Shown piece by piece: positions 37,501 through 52,500 of a stretch of DNA of 64,000 nucleotides. A model generated the notes under the pieces. It was not told the DNA's origin. It searched no databases and saw nothing but the letters and a program-made list of their open reading frames with translations. The stretch is taken from the NCBI RefSeq assembly GCF_000524195.1, contig NW_020170381.1:3118401-3182400 (forward strand), written 5' to 3'. The translations under genes and the position numbers were made by a program. This stretch comes from Echinococcus granulosus (Eukaryota; Platyhelminthes; Cestoda; Cyclophyllidea; Taeniidae). Position 1 is the stretch's first letter, and every line of letters starts with the position of its first letter.

Positions 37501-40500
37501 CTAATTAATAAGAACTAAATCTGAACGAAAATATATCTTACCGAGGTTTTGTTAACGACCATGAAGTAGGGCATAAAAGTGATTATCTTCGTGAGACCGG
37601 AAGCCGAAAGATTTATCTTAACACCAATCTAAAGACGAGAAAATGTTTATTTTTAATAATGATGATGACAGGCTAGCTCAAACAAAATTTTAACGTATTT
37701 TAGTCGTTCATTAAGATTCGTTTTCCTAACTCAAGGAAAAACATTTCTACTAGCAAAAAGTTTTCAGAAAAGCGCACACGAAAAACCTCAAACAGACCTC
37801 GTAAGACCTTCCGAGCTTTCCCTCGCAATGTACTCGGTCCCAACTTCCAACCGTGTCAAGGGAGAACTTAGAGGACCAAAGTGAGTCTTCTGTTCGCATT
37901 GCAATCTGAAATTTCAAAATAAAAGGGGAAAGCTCAATAAACCAAGGTTAGCAGTTCCACATCATTAGCCGCCTGTATGTAAGGCTTCAGGGGCGGATCT
38001 CCAGGTTGTGCAGTGGGAGAACGTGCACAAAAAGACACACTGCACCTCTACAACAAAGAGCAGCCAGAAAAGCGCGCTAACAGCAAAACAACACTTCAAA
38101 GCAAGCGTTCACGTGTTAGCAGTGGAAGAACTTGGACTACAAGGACCATTTTAATGCGCTGTCTCTTGGCAGGGACAATGCCACATCTCGTGCTTAAAGA
38201 GGGCACTACTATTCAAACAGTTTGCACCGCATTCCTCATCAGAATCGGATGGATATTGAGGCCTGAGGTGTTAGAAGTAAATTTGGAAGCTCAAGGGCTT
38301 GGTGGTTTCATTGACAAGAATGATGCGCCTGACAATGTTAGATAGAATGAAACGAACTTCAGCTAAATGGCGTTCATGTCCAATCCGGATTGTTGGCCCT
38401 ACACCTATAAAAAGGGGTGCCACTGTAGCGGTACGTCTTGGCACCGTTATTCAAGATGGCGAGCACCATTAGTAGTGCATACATACTACAGGGAGTGACG
38501 GTTAAGCCTCGTATGAACAAAGACGTAAAAGTCTTACATCTGCAGAAGGCTTCAAGCACGGTACGGATATGGGACACTCGGCCGTAGTAATAAACTCGTT
38601 TGATGTAAATATTTCAATGACGGCCCTGAAATGGCCGACTCTGGATAATGGAAATATAACCTGCCGAACAGGAGACTAATCTTTCAAACACAAACACGCG
38701 CGAATATTCACAATTTTGAAAAGTCAGCACAAAGCGGCCACCAAGACTGATGATGAAGAGAAGCAAGTTAGGATGGCTCGGTGACACTGATAAATCGTTC
38801 TAGACCGAAGTTTTTCAGTAGTAGAGGATTATGGCGGAAAATAGACGCAGTCTGTACTCCTTGAAATTCTGCGTTTTTTTATAGACTCAAACCTCGGTTG
38901 AACTTGAACATCCCTTGTATTTTCCTCGCTGACTTAAATAGTACTGGCGTTACGACTTTGGCATAAATGACAAGCAAGCCATCACGACGGAGTAACGAAA
39001 CAATAGGTAGGTAAGAGGAGACAGCATGCACAGGTTATGCGCAATCAAGTGCTAAATCTAATGCACATGTGTGTGTGTAGGAAAGTGGATTGAAGGCTTG
39101 AATGACCACCTTCACTTTCTGAATCAGACGAATTCCACGATGCATGCTGTGGAAAGGCTTGGAGCAATTGTGCTCAGATGATGTCGATGCTACTGCATCG
39201 CTAGCAGCATTCTCGTGATCTGTGCTACTGACGGGCTGCAGATGAAGTTTACTAGAAGGCTGAAGGCAGAGGGAAACCATACTATCATTTTCAAAACTAT
39301 TTGGCGCTTATAAGCCCCTAAGTGTCTTTCTCAGTGATACTATCTTACAAATTTGAAAAGTATGAATGATGTTACTTTTTGAAGATAACTTTAGAATTAG
39401 TAAAGTAACTAATCCTCCAGTGGACATCCAATTACGTTAAAAATTCACATCAACTTTAACGAAATCAGATCACGAAAGTGGGTGAAGGAATTATGAGACC
39501 TAGGTTTGAGACATATTGGTAAACTCTTTTCGAAGAATATAACTGATCGCTCTGTCTGTTATGTGAGCATTTATTAACGTCAACGTCATTCAAATAAGCA
39601 AAAAAGTCAACATTAAACCCCAATACTACATGTATCCATTTGAGCTGACTACCTTAAACATTCGTTTCTCGTCATTTGTGTATTAGAATGTTAAAATCGC
39701 AAACCTTGTGTTGGAGTAACGCAGTCTTTGATGTGACGGAGAAGAGGAAAACATCCGAGAATCCAGCAGGATGGTGAAACTCGAGTTCATTTTGATCCTA
39801 AACAGCAGAAAAATGTATGAAAAAGAGTCACTATAGCGGCAGTCTACTATTTGGGAACGGGTGAACATGCATTGGAAAACCAACCCAAGCATGGCAGGAT
39901 GTAGAGAAGTAGATTAGTAGTTACATAATACCTCTACCCAACACAAAAGGCAAATCGCACCAGCTTACTCTAAGTGCACTTTTCGATTTGACCAGTAACT
40001 AGCGGAGTAAGGTCTTAAGAATACCATATTGCGATAATGCAAAAAACTCGAGCTTAGTGGGAAAGGGAAAGCCATAGAGCTGACGCCAGTACTGTAACCG
40101 GTTCTGGAATTTTGAAGAGTTCCTATTCAGGACATGGCTATGTGCGTGTACAATCTAACCCATGACTTTGAAGAAGACTTGCGAAATCGCAAGAAAAGTG
40201 CAAAAGCAGGTTAAAGATACGACGCTATACGATGCATGTCCACTGTGTAAAAATCAGTGGAAAAGTGAAGTAGCCATGATTGGAAATGGTGCGCAGTGAT
40301 TGCAAATGCGGAAAAATGCTAGCATAAGGTCTAAATGGTCTGACTGAAACCAATGAAAAACCTGAGAAAAAACTTCTCATTTGACATTTTGAATACAATT
40401 TTATAAATGTAAACCCGCACGTGTGACGGTAAAAAGCCATTTTAGTTATGTATAGACTACGAAATAAAAATTTATCCTAAGAACTATGTTACAGTCAATT

Positions 40501-43500
40501 AAAAATAATGACAAGAGAATGGAGAATACCTATGCTGCGGGAACGCTTTACAGAGCAACTGTGCACAAATGTTTGTAGGTGGCAGTTGTTATCGTAAGCA
40601 AAAAAAATGTCAAGAGCATAAAAGTGTGCAGTATTTGTTTAGTGTCGTAAAAGATTTACATAAACAAATGGTTTTTTAGATATGTTTTTGCCGCTTTTAT
40701 TTCCAAAATGAGAGGCACTTGTGGAGGAAAACTCTGACGTCATAACATAGCATACTTGCAGTCAAATAATACTTCCACTAAAGAAAATCTGTTTTAATAA
40801 TGCAACTCAAGGGAGCGTGATTATCCCGAACTAGATTTTAAATCGAGCAAAAAAAGTAAAGCGCGCAGAAAACTTTATTGTACCTTGTAAGTAAGAGAGA
40901 GACCAGTTTTGTTGACCAACCAATAGGGGCAGTAGACGGTTAAGTCGATATGACCCAAGCGACGCGAACAGCGTAGACCCAGGTTCTAAAAACGGCAGTC
41001 GTGTAAGACAGTGAATGGATTTCTGTCTACGATAAGTTTCCCTTAAGAGGTGGCAACAACTTACCAAGAGAGAAATGTCATATCCATCCTGAGTTTCACA
41101 AGGCAGTAACGACATTTCTTCAGTCCTGTTGCTGATATTAATCGCGCCCAAATAGTCCTTTTTATTATATGTGAACTGTGGGAAAGTGTCGCAATTAGTG
41201 AGGAAACTCGTTTTAGGCACATCCAGCAAACTCTACAACAATACTTACATTGACCGAAACCGAAAATCCACTAGACTTGACAGATGAAAGAACAGCGGTG
41301 TGACCTGGTTCTACGGTCGAAATTGCATCCTAAATTTTAACAAAGAAACAATACAATGGACGAAGGAAACGATGAGAAGTTAATTAGGAAGTCGAAAAGT
41401 TGCAGAAATTCAGTGTATGCAGAAATGGGACTGAGAGTGGGTTTTCTTTATTAAGTCAGCGAGGTGCTATACTGCATGGTAAGCTACTAAGTAGGTAAAG
41501 GCCTGAGTTCAATCCCCATAAATGCTTCACTGAGATTGCTCCAAAAGGTGAAGTGGACTTTTACTTCAAGGTTTTACCAATTCTCAAGATAAAGAATACA
41601 ATTGTGCAGGATTCTGCTGTTTAGGGGACTGCGCCACCTATAAAACTTTTGGATATGTAAATGGTTCAGAAAGTAAGCCAAAACAAGAAATAACAAAAAG
41701 TTCACTTACACAGAGGTAGAAGGTAATGGGGACAGGAAGGTGATTGTGAAGAGAGGCAGGAGCACGGATCACCATGTTGTAGGCCACAGGCTCCGTGGTG
41801 GTCGAGGAGGGAGGTTGCAAGAAATCCGGATGCCCGTCCTGGCCCTCGGGAAAGCGCCGCTCCATGGTAATAGTGTAGTTGTAAAGCGCTTTACCAGCTC
41901 CCGCCTCCGCCTTCAGGGGAACCGAGCAGCCCACCTCCTGGACTGGCCACTCACTCTCCCTCCCAGAGTCGAGTCGGGGCAGCAGGTAGATGCAGGTGTC
42001 ACCGCGGTTCTCAGACTTCGCAGTCTGAGGACACACCTTGGGTGGCCAGTAGATCACGTCAGTGGAGGGTGCAGCTCTTAAAAAAGACGTACGCGTGGTG
42101 GTTATGCCTCATATATTCATCCCCTATTTATTTCTCCCATTCCAAATCCCAATGATGCTTTCAACAATACCGTCGTCAAGGGTAGTGTAAATGGATTCAC
42201 AGAGTGTAACATTTATAATCTATCTCAGAAATCCTTAAACGGTCAAGTAGCTCATACAATCGAAGTACAGGGGGATTACCGTTTCTAAGCTCAAACTCAG
42301 CCTTTCGAAAAATATTAAAAAAATTAACAAAAATTGAAGATTGATAAAATGACGTGATAACTTTTGCACATACCCCTCCAAATCTGGGCACATCCTGATA
42401 CCGGTTATTTCTTTGTTTGTGACGATTTCTACAGGCAGAGAATAGGACCCACCACCTGCAATTATGGCCAACAATTGTATTTGAGCGACAGCATCGGAAA
42501 AGGTGGGGGAGAGGAGTGAGAAAATTCTAATGGCCTCGGGTGTTTCATTGACAACCTGAAGGGAAAAATGCATTAGGAATGCATTCAAGTTAAAAGTCAA
42601 TTCAAAGACCCGTAAGTTATTAAAAAAGGTCACTGTCTGATGTTGCAAAAAGATTTCAAAGTTTAACGATGGAAGTTTGGGGAACGTTTGAAGGCAACAG
42701 TAGGCAACACATTAGTTCTATTAAAAAATATTTAAGCTATTTCGGGATTATTTAAGACTTTTGGAAAATATAACGAAGAAAAAGATTGTAAAGCGTAATC
42801 GAAGGAAAGTACTTATGAGATTGTTGTTGGTACCTGGAGAGTGGATTGCAAGAAAAGCGTTTTCTGTCCCAAAAAGGCTGTGATGGTGGCGACAATCGGT
42901 TGGCTCTTTTCCTTGTCATTGATGGAGACCGCAGAGACTATGTAATTTGCGGTTCGATGTATTTTTAAAGCGGCTGTTCGAGAGGCAAAGACGCCCCAAT
43001 CATTAATGAGATCCACTGACTTGGGGGCAAGGCCGATATTGATGAACCGAGGCGGAGCTAATGGTGCTGACCTGAGGTATTGTACTGTTGGCTAGGATTT
43101 AAAAAGAGGTCATCGACACTCATTTTGATTAGGCAACAGTAGCTGTTACCCTTTGCTTAAACCATCAGAAAGGTAACGCAGGTATTTAATTAAGATATTC
43201 AAGCTATATTAGACAAATTTTAATTTATTGATCCAATAATAGTGCCATATAGACTTTTGAATCACAGCATTAGGCATACATCTAAGTGAAAAAAGAAAAT
43301 CAGCAGCCCACCGCCGCAGACCAATACGCTCCCATAACCTAGAGTAATATTCCGTGAACGAGTACTCGCAATGTCCAGTATTGTACCTACGGAGACTAAT
43401 TCTTGTAAAATATACTCCTCAAAAGATGTCAATAATAATGGTCCGCTCAGCAGTAATAACAACTGTGACTCTCGAAAACCAAGCGGCTTGCATTTGGCGA

Positions 43501-46500
43501 TGAGCTACACCAAGACTGGCTTACAATCTTATTCATGTGCACATCATAGAAGCCAAGATTTTGTCCCGCTTCGAGTACATGTCCCACAAGTCCGATCTTT
43601 TGCTGTGCAGCACCGAGGCTGAGTGAAGAGGCCGATTTGGCCGAGATGGACTCGTCAGTGGTGCGCAATCGCTGTCCGTCAACTACCACCATCAATCGAA
43701 GACCCGTCTGATTACGCAACACATAGGGCGCTTTTATTTCAATTGACTCTCGTAGGGGTATCACGGGTCTGGGCGACACGTAAGCCTCCTCAAAGGACTA
43801 GAGGATTGCAACAGATGAAAGATGTATTTAAAAAAGTCAAAAAAGGCAACCAAATTTTGCGCCTTTAAAGCTTTTGTTAACGGCACCTGGAATGGGCCGA
43901 GGAAAACTTGCCTTGCCGAGTTTGCTCAGAACATCAAGAGCAGTTTTTGAGATGGTGATTTCCAAATTATCTTGTGAAATAAAAGTGAGAAGGCGACCCG
44001 AGTTTTGAAGAGTTGAAAGTTCTTGCCACTCCTTCTTGGTGTAGAAAAACTCCTGCTCCGCCGAGTGGTACCCCACCTGAAGCGACCAGAGTCGATTGTC
44101 CTCTGTTGGTAGAGTCTCCAGCAACTGCTCCCACTCGTTCACATGATCATTGTAATAAGAAACCGTGAGCTCAAAGTTCAAGCTTACTTCAAGCTACAAA
44201 GAAGTGAAATTAGGACTATAAAACATAGGAGAAACTATAGTCTAACATCCAAAAACTTGCCAAACAAGTGGTAAGTGAAAAGTGCTATTTCACTTCAATA
44301 CATTTCGCAGCACTTTTGCTCTTTTAAAATTACACGAAGTTTACAAAAGGTAAACATATGGTTAACATACTTTTAAACAAATAAATTGACTTTGGGGATC
44401 CGGTAAAACATCACACTGTATTTAGTTTTTCAAGAGTAATAGAAATTACTAGTAATTAACTGATGAAGTCGATAGCGTGGAATGATTCGGGGAACTACAA
44501 AAGGCGGTAACATCGTAAATTATCGTTAAGCAAGTTATATATGCAAAATACGTACCACAGTAGAAGGGGATTTCATTTCGCCATCAACGTGAGCCTCCAT
44601 AAGCAGCATGGGTACCTGCTTGTTACCAATCTGTGACTCCATTGACAAACATACGTAGCCAATACGAATAAGAATCTAAAAAGTGAATAAATTGACTACA
44701 AATCCATCAGTAGTAACAAATTTGCAAACGGACATCTAACTTTTACATTTGATAGCTGATTGAAACAGCAGAAAAAGTCAATTAGAAATGTAAGGAAAGT
44801 CGTCCGTAGGCCCGTAAAAATCATTAAAAGCAAACCCAAAAAGAGACGAAACTTCACAACTTCAGAACAGGTGAATCATACCTCATCAGAAGATGACTAG
44901 GAAAAACCATTTAGCGTTTTAGATGGTCACTCAATGTGTAGCATTAAACAAGGAGATAGCAATGATACCGAACTTGCCTTCTCCACACGTTCGTCGTCAA
45001 CCTTCATAAGAATGTCGGCAACATCGCAGCCTTCCGTACCTTCTGAAGCTGAATCTGTAAGAATGAATAAAAAAAAGTAAATGTGAGATTCCATAACAGT
45101 TTGAAAGAAAGCAGAGCACGTTGAAGCCGTCTTAACTGCAAACGCAAGAACAAAAAGTTTTAATTCAATTTTTCTCTCCATTTCGAAAGAGGGTACATGA
45201 GAGAAAGTGAAAATACACTATGATGCGGCGTTTACACACGTACTGTACTAACAGAAAGTCTAGTAAGGTCCTCATTTGAAAACCTAGGGTGTTTTTACGT
45301 GTAATAGTGGGAAGTTTGCCAAGTTCAAAAGCAGTGACGCAATACACTTCCGCTAAAGAACTGTGCGACTGGCAGTGTAATCGCCTGCAATTTAAGTTGC
45401 CCTCACAATAAAAGCATGTAGCAAAATTTTGCTTCGCTAAACACGCGGAATACATACCATCATAGTCAATCTGACCCATAGGGATGGGGATATCAGAAGC
45501 CTTGACGGGCTTGATTGACCAAAAATCCTCTGTCCCATCGTCACCTAGAGTCTTTTCATGCTGTGAACCACCAACAGTCTGAGGCACTAAGGAGACATCC
45601 ATGGCGCTTTCGGTCAGTTGGTTCATAATTTTTGATATTGAGCGGATGATGGGGGCGTTTACGTTGATAAGTAGCGACTCCATATTAATTGATCCGTGCA
45701 GTGCAGCAGCGACCGGTTGACGGGCATAAAAGGATACTGAGGTCGGAACGACAACCTTTAGGTTTCGATAAAAGCATTACTATCAGGACTGTTTGGTGAA
45801 TCTCACAACTCCCATCCCAATAGATACCAAAAATCGTAAGATAAATACGGACACAGGAATAGTGAAAGAGCTTAGTTTGAAAAACTCACCTCCATGCTGT
45901 TTTTGTCTCTTTGACTACGATCGAACGGACAAGCAAGGATTCTGAATTTGGTTATGCTGGCATTCATCACCGTTTCTTCTCGAAGCATCGCATAGTCAAA
46001 ATTCAAACTCGTCTAAGAGAGACACACTTTGACATGAATAAATCCCCAAAATAGTGTACATTATTAAACGGGTGAAGCTACTTCTTACATTATTAAGACT
46101 GTCAAGTCTTTTAAGCATAAAGCATTATTTGGCATAGAACTGGGAGTTGAAAACGGTAGGTTGAACATACCGTTACAAGAATGGCATTACAATTAGGATT
46201 TGACATATCTTCTGGGAGAACGATTTCAGGATCCGCAATGTTGGTCTTGATTCGAAGAGTGCCGGGGTTTTGTGACACTGTGGTGCGTTGAGCTAAGCAG
46301 AGAAATGAACATAAAATTTTGAAAACTACTAAGCTTTATAAGAGGGCAAACAGGGTATTAAGGCACTGAAGTAAGCTAAGAACAAGAGAAAACTCACGTT
46401 GTCTGTGCTTCATGACGGAGGTCCTCTGTGATGGCGGAGGACTGGGTTTGGCAGCTGGCCTGTTCCTATGATGTGCTCCCTCGGTGAAGAACTTGGACAG

Positions 46501-49500
46501 TATCATGAAGTAATCCAACGAGGCGCAGACCATGATGCTACAAACATTCACGTTCACTGCAACGAGAGGGGACAAGGTTAGGATATTGGTGATCTAACTT
46601 CTTTCGGAATGCAGTGCACAGAAGTAGGAAAAAATGGAATTAGCTACTCCGTCACTTTTTCTGTGAATCATTTAGCTGGCCTAATTAAACGATTTTATCT
46701 AAAGGTGACTCTAAAAATCACCTGTCTTGAGACAAGTGAAAACCCGCAACCTGAGTAGGGACCATTCCATGATTGTGAGGAGTGAACATCTTGAAAACAC
46801 TGTAGAAAATGCTGATTGAGCCTGGTCAATGGACATACATAAAAAGTGGATGTACAAATTCAAAAGATGTGGATTTAAAGTCATTCAAATAATGCGTTTA
46901 CTTATGGCCAACCAAAATTTTAAAATACTATTTGTCCTCGACTCTACTACCCAAGCTACAATAGTAAAATGGCAATCAAATCGTAAGCATACTCAACAAA
47001 ATTGAAAACTCTTCTACACTTCATACAAGTAGATACCCGCTGGGTGCAAGGACATGTGCCACATGAGCGCATTTATGAGCACTTTCCAACGACCTCATGA
47101 GGCCAGATAACCACGTAGCCAATTAGACTTTTCCCAGCGAGTGAAAACAAGGCATCAGACAGAGAGAAGTAACAAATAGAATTTACAAGTTTGATTTGAC
47201 TGGTTATCCGAGTGATAGAGGACCTCAATGAAATTCGACATCTGGCCTTGCGAATCACCCGCCTGACTGAGGATACTGAAATCGAGAAGGGTTGACAAAA
47301 ATTCATAAGATGTAAGATCGAAAGTACATAATTCGTGAACAACCAAAAGCGATAACCAATGCGGACAAACAAGTAGTAACTGGATGGTGTGCCGCTACCA
47401 TTGACAATTGAAAGCTTGTATAAACGAAAGGCTTGGAGAGCTACAACGCCTTCCGGGAAGAGACGAACAAATTGCTTACCCTAAAGCAGTACCTCTTTGT
47501 AAGGGAAAGAAGTTGGAATTATCCAGTCGAAAGAAAAGAATAAAAAGCAAATAACAACACGAACGCTGCATACCAGTTCATAAGACCATTTTTAAATGGG
47601 CAGAAATAGCATTTATGGGTAAATTAGGTGTAAGCAATCTTCCCATAAGGCGGTAAATCACAGAGCTGTTAGGTGAATTATGACAGAATTGATGACAAAA
47701 CCACGAGAGAGTTTCAATATTGCACTTATTCGTTAGCAATCTCAAACAGACTTCTGGTCACGTGGTCAAAGTTTGCCTTATGACCGTACTTTTAACTCAA
47801 TCAGCATAGGGAAACAGAGACACTTTGAGACACTTAACGGAATTGAGCCAGTAGTTCAAGAAAATCCGTTATAGTTAGGCATAGCATTATCGGAACGCGG
47901 CGAAAGCTACCCCAGACTCAATCCACAAGTGAAGTGTCCCGCCTGTGGATGTATACATACTCAAACATAAACACGGCGAGATCGAAATGCACTTTTCATC
48001 ATGAAAACTTCCGGATTTTTGAATTCAATCTTGAGACGACAAATTACATGGTAAATGAAACTGCTAAAAGGATTGAAGCGAAAGGCAAGACAAATATGAT
48101 ACACCGAAACTTTACAATTAAGTCCCATTTCCGACGTCACTTGGACAAGGACACAATAAACTCCAACATTAACAGCGCATTCAGACAGTTATCGCATGAC
48201 TTCATTGGACGCACTTTGTGTATACATGGAGCAGTTAAGAAAGAACCATATTTTGAATTCTTTTACTGTTACATCGAATCGAGCCCACTGCGAACAGTTC
48301 CACCCTTGAATATTCAGCAATTAATGTTTAACAGGTTTCACCATATCGGGTCACCTGGATTCCACTTTTACCGCTCTTACTCAGTTGTTTGCATAAAAAT
48401 AATTACAGAGCGTACTTAGTTATGTGTTCGTCGGAGTGAGGCCGCGTGTCAATGAGTGAGATATCCTTGAGACGCGCCATCATGTTTGAAGAGGTATCAT
48501 CAAATGAATCGCCCTCAAGGAATAATTCTGTGCATGTAAAGACGCCCAGGCGTCGGCTTGCATGAATCTCGTCATTCCAATTTCGCTAAAATCACCCATA
48601 AAACAAAAAAGTGCTAACGTTAACTTTAAATCCACAATAGCAGGGTTTAAAATTGTGATTCTTCAAACCAATTATCGAGTAAAAATAACTATCGTAACCA
48701 CGAAAGTTAAGAAATAGAATTGAACCACCATATCTGCATCAACTTCACTACCAGGTTATATGACGCATAATAAGAAGGACCAACGAACTTTGGAAGATTT
48801 GAGATCAAGACAACAAGGAGCTAAACACGCTCTCATAAGCGTACCGGATCATCAGTGCCCCTAAACAGTTCAATCTCCAATCGCCTTAGAACAAAAGTCC
48901 AAGATGCACTCTTTTCTGACGCCGAATCTAGAGAATCGGAAGTTGAGACGTCGGCAGCCTTTTGAGTAGTCAACTCAGTGACAATCACAGGATCCTCTGA
49001 AGTCGCCACATTGGTCGGATTAGATATGGGAAGTGAGCCCATTAGGGAATCGGCCTCCTCAAAGTTGTCAAGAAATACCTCATTTATCAGTTTGTAGTCA
49101 CCGTAGGTCATTGAAAGCTGAAACGAGCAAGCATAGGTTCTCGAAAAAAAATTATTAAGAAAACGTCGGTTCTTTGAAGACTTACTCGATCAAATAACAG
49201 AAAGTGCTATTACTGGTACAGGGAAATGCGAAAAAAAAATGAAGTCGCAGCCAAACGCTACTGCCTCGGTGAAGAGTGGAAGCCAAATATGGCCTAACTA
49301 TTTACAGCAACAACGGGCAATGAGGAACGTACTCGAATGGATTCGAGAGCACCAGAGACATCAAGTTGTGGAACTCCATCACCCTTAGAGGAGAACACCT
49401 TTCTATTCATGTTCAGACTCAAATTGATGGGCTGGATCACATTTCTGTCAATTTCCACTCCTCCATCGACCAGGATAGCTCTAAATACGAAAAAAAAGGA

Positions 49501-52500
49501 TTTCAAAAACCACTGAGCCATGAGAGGTTGAGGGAGAACTAAACCGAATAAAATAGCGTTGAAAAATTGGTGAACTGGAGTTTTACTTGCGGCGATAAGA
49601 AAGTGAGCGGATGTATCGTCGCCGTTTAGATCCCGTGGATTCTGCGAAGTACCCACTACGGTAAGACACCGATTAAGATTTATTATTTTAGATGCGGGAA
49701 AACGTATGATTTTCGTCTCTTAAAGCAAATGCATCGAAGGAAAGCCGGGTGTAGATAAAATGCAGTTGCTAAAGCAACTTATTCCAACTGGTGACCAGTG
49801 TATAGTGCTTCCGCCTACGCTTTCAGCAATGCATTTAAAATAAAATGAAGTTGTAAAACAATAGCGGAGGATGTAAGTTCAGGCAAAAAAGATCTGACTA
49901 ACCATTGGATAAATTGCAAGTAATATGAACGCAAAGACAATTAGTAAATAATGGTGCTTTGGCATCACTCCAGCTTGACATAATGAGGGGGTTAATGGGA
50001 AGGACTAACGAAAAATTTAATCATACAATAATCGGTCTAATTCATTTAACGGTTGAATTGAATTGTTTATGACATCAAAGTAGATTGTTGCACAAGAATT
50101 AACCAGCATCTCTCTAGAACGTAATCTATTTCGGACATTTTTGAATACCTCAGACACACTAATATCCACGACCAGTATTGTTCATTCATATTTGTGCATA
50201 AAGAAATTTACCCCAAAAAGTGTACAGGGTGTCCTTATGGGTTTAAAATTGTCAACTTTTGACAAGGAAAAACTAAATTCCTTCTAAGAAAATGTAAACT
50301 CGAGCAACTTCGGTTCTGACAGGCAATTTTTTCCAAAAAATACCGGCACTAAACCACGTTAAAAGGTGATGTGATTCGTAGGCCAGCATTGTAAAGTGAA
50401 ATGAATGAGAAAAAAAGGAAAAATAAGAAATGAAGAACTTACGCTGACATTTTGAAGTCTTCCAGACGAACGCTCATACAGTCCATCATAAGCATATTAA
50501 TGGGGTCATTCTTTGACAAGACAGGCTTCGGTATAACTTCAAAATGGTTTTTGATTGAGATGCGACCCAAGTCGAAAACGAGAGCTGTGCGAGAAGTTGA
50601 ATTCTGTGGCATATAGATCACTGGCGCTTCCACATTCACCGAAAGTGCCAATCTAGGTGGCAATGGTTGATTCACCACTTCTTGTATCTGTGTAAAACAA
50701 AAATGCAAGAGAATTCCTCTTGTGTAAAATGTCTGAATCCGCACAAAGTACATGCGAATCCATGAAGAGGTTAATGAAGATTAGACAAGGGAACGTTAAA
50801 TGTGACAGCACCTGTGTTTTCGCAGCACCTGTTACTTCTGAAGCCTTTTCAATCGCGTATTCAGTTGCATTTTTGAACGAATCCATAAAACTCTTGACAC
50901 AAAATGAGACGTTGCAGTAATTGGTTCGAATCATGAGGCAATGGAAGAAAAAAGCATAGTACTCACAACAACTCTTCGGAGGAACCAGTAGAGCATAATT
51001 ACGTGGGCTTTGCCGAACTGCAAACAGACTGCTACATCCACCTTCTCGGGGTCGTACTGATCATCCAAAGCTTTCGTGCCTCGATTGTATAAGACCGTCT
51101 GCATCAAAAAGACATTTGCTCCGGGTTCAATCCAAAGTATCTGAAAAGCAGAGAGGAAATTTGCATTGTGGACGCCGCTAAACAGAACTAGGCTGCGCCA
51201 GCATTTCATCCGCCTTTTCAGTAGGAATTATATAAATTGACCATCAAGGGACTCAATAACAAGTTTAGTGATTATAATTTTTTCAGCTAAATTGGCTTGC
51301 ATGATTTCATATGGATATTACGTGTGAAAGCCGAAAGATACTAAAGAAGCTCTCAGCTTTTCTTTTTGCCTAACACATCTGTTGGGAAGCAACAATGAGA
51401 CAAGCCTGGCATATTGGTGGAGCATCAAAACCACCAAGGATGAGGGCGAATAACGAGTATTTTTACGAAATTTAACTAGACAACCAGAGGTAAAGAGAAA
51501 ATGGGAACATGTTCAGAAAACCTTGGCCAAATGGTGAAAACTAAGCTTGTGCTGATAACCTAGACTAAACTTGAAATCAGACTAACCTGCCGGTAAAGTG
51601 AGGTTTCATTGAGATCAGAGATGCATATGTCCGAGAGAGCCATCGCAATCTCAGTAGTAAGGTACGTCATTCGAAGATCCACACGCATACCCCGCATACT
51701 GAAAGCCATCAATTGCATCTCCGATGAGCAGAAGAAGACTTGGACCTTATCCAAAGTAAGCTGAATTTTCCACTGCGTGGCATCGACCTCAGGAATCCTC
51801 AGATAGCGTCCTGTTTGAATTGAAATACTGCGTGATGACAGGATACATCAGAACAAGGTTAATAATAACATTTGGACAAAATATTTGCACCAAAGATGAT
51901 AAGTTATCTGTGGACAAAACTAGTGAGGTGTTTACAGACAAAGTGTTGCATTACGTAAAATAACGCAATTTTTTCCTCCGAATGAACGGGCCAGATATTT
52001 AACAGCAGCTACAATAAACTATTCATCATTAAAATTTGTTACTTCCCATAAGGTGTAAAGCCTTAATTCAATAGAAGGCTGACATATGGAATATTTTTGA
52101 GGGTATCCAATAAAGGCTATAAATTACACGAACTAACCCATTTTAGCGGCCTCGGAGACAGCGTCTAGTCGAATGTCACGACGTTCGTTCTTCCTGGCCA
52201 GAAGACCAGAGACCGCATCGACAGGAGTTGTCTTGGCGGCGGAGAGACGAGCCTCGTGTGGCGTCATCACTGAGCTGGTCTGTAGATGCTCTGAAGCCTC
52301 CGTATCACCGAGGCGGTTAGCCCATTCAAGAGCCTTTTGGTTCTTGTCCTCTATTGCACCTAGTTCCGGATCCTTAGCGAGAACCTTAGCCAAATCGGTG
52401 AAGAAACCCAAGAGGGAGACCAGGGCTTCCTGGTGCAGATGAATCTAAATTTCGAGAAAAATCTTTAAGGAATAATGGAGCTTGAAAACAGGCATATATC

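Noticed and set aside
38013..38345. Plus-strand open frame of 110 codons
   Set aside because: It lies in a VPS13 intron with no motif and no splice-bounded similarity.
39035..39280. Minus-strand open frame first taken for a VPS13 exon
   Set aside because: Exons 39705-39797 and 37798-37915 join directly in phase and match human VPS13A without any insertion, so this lies in the intron.
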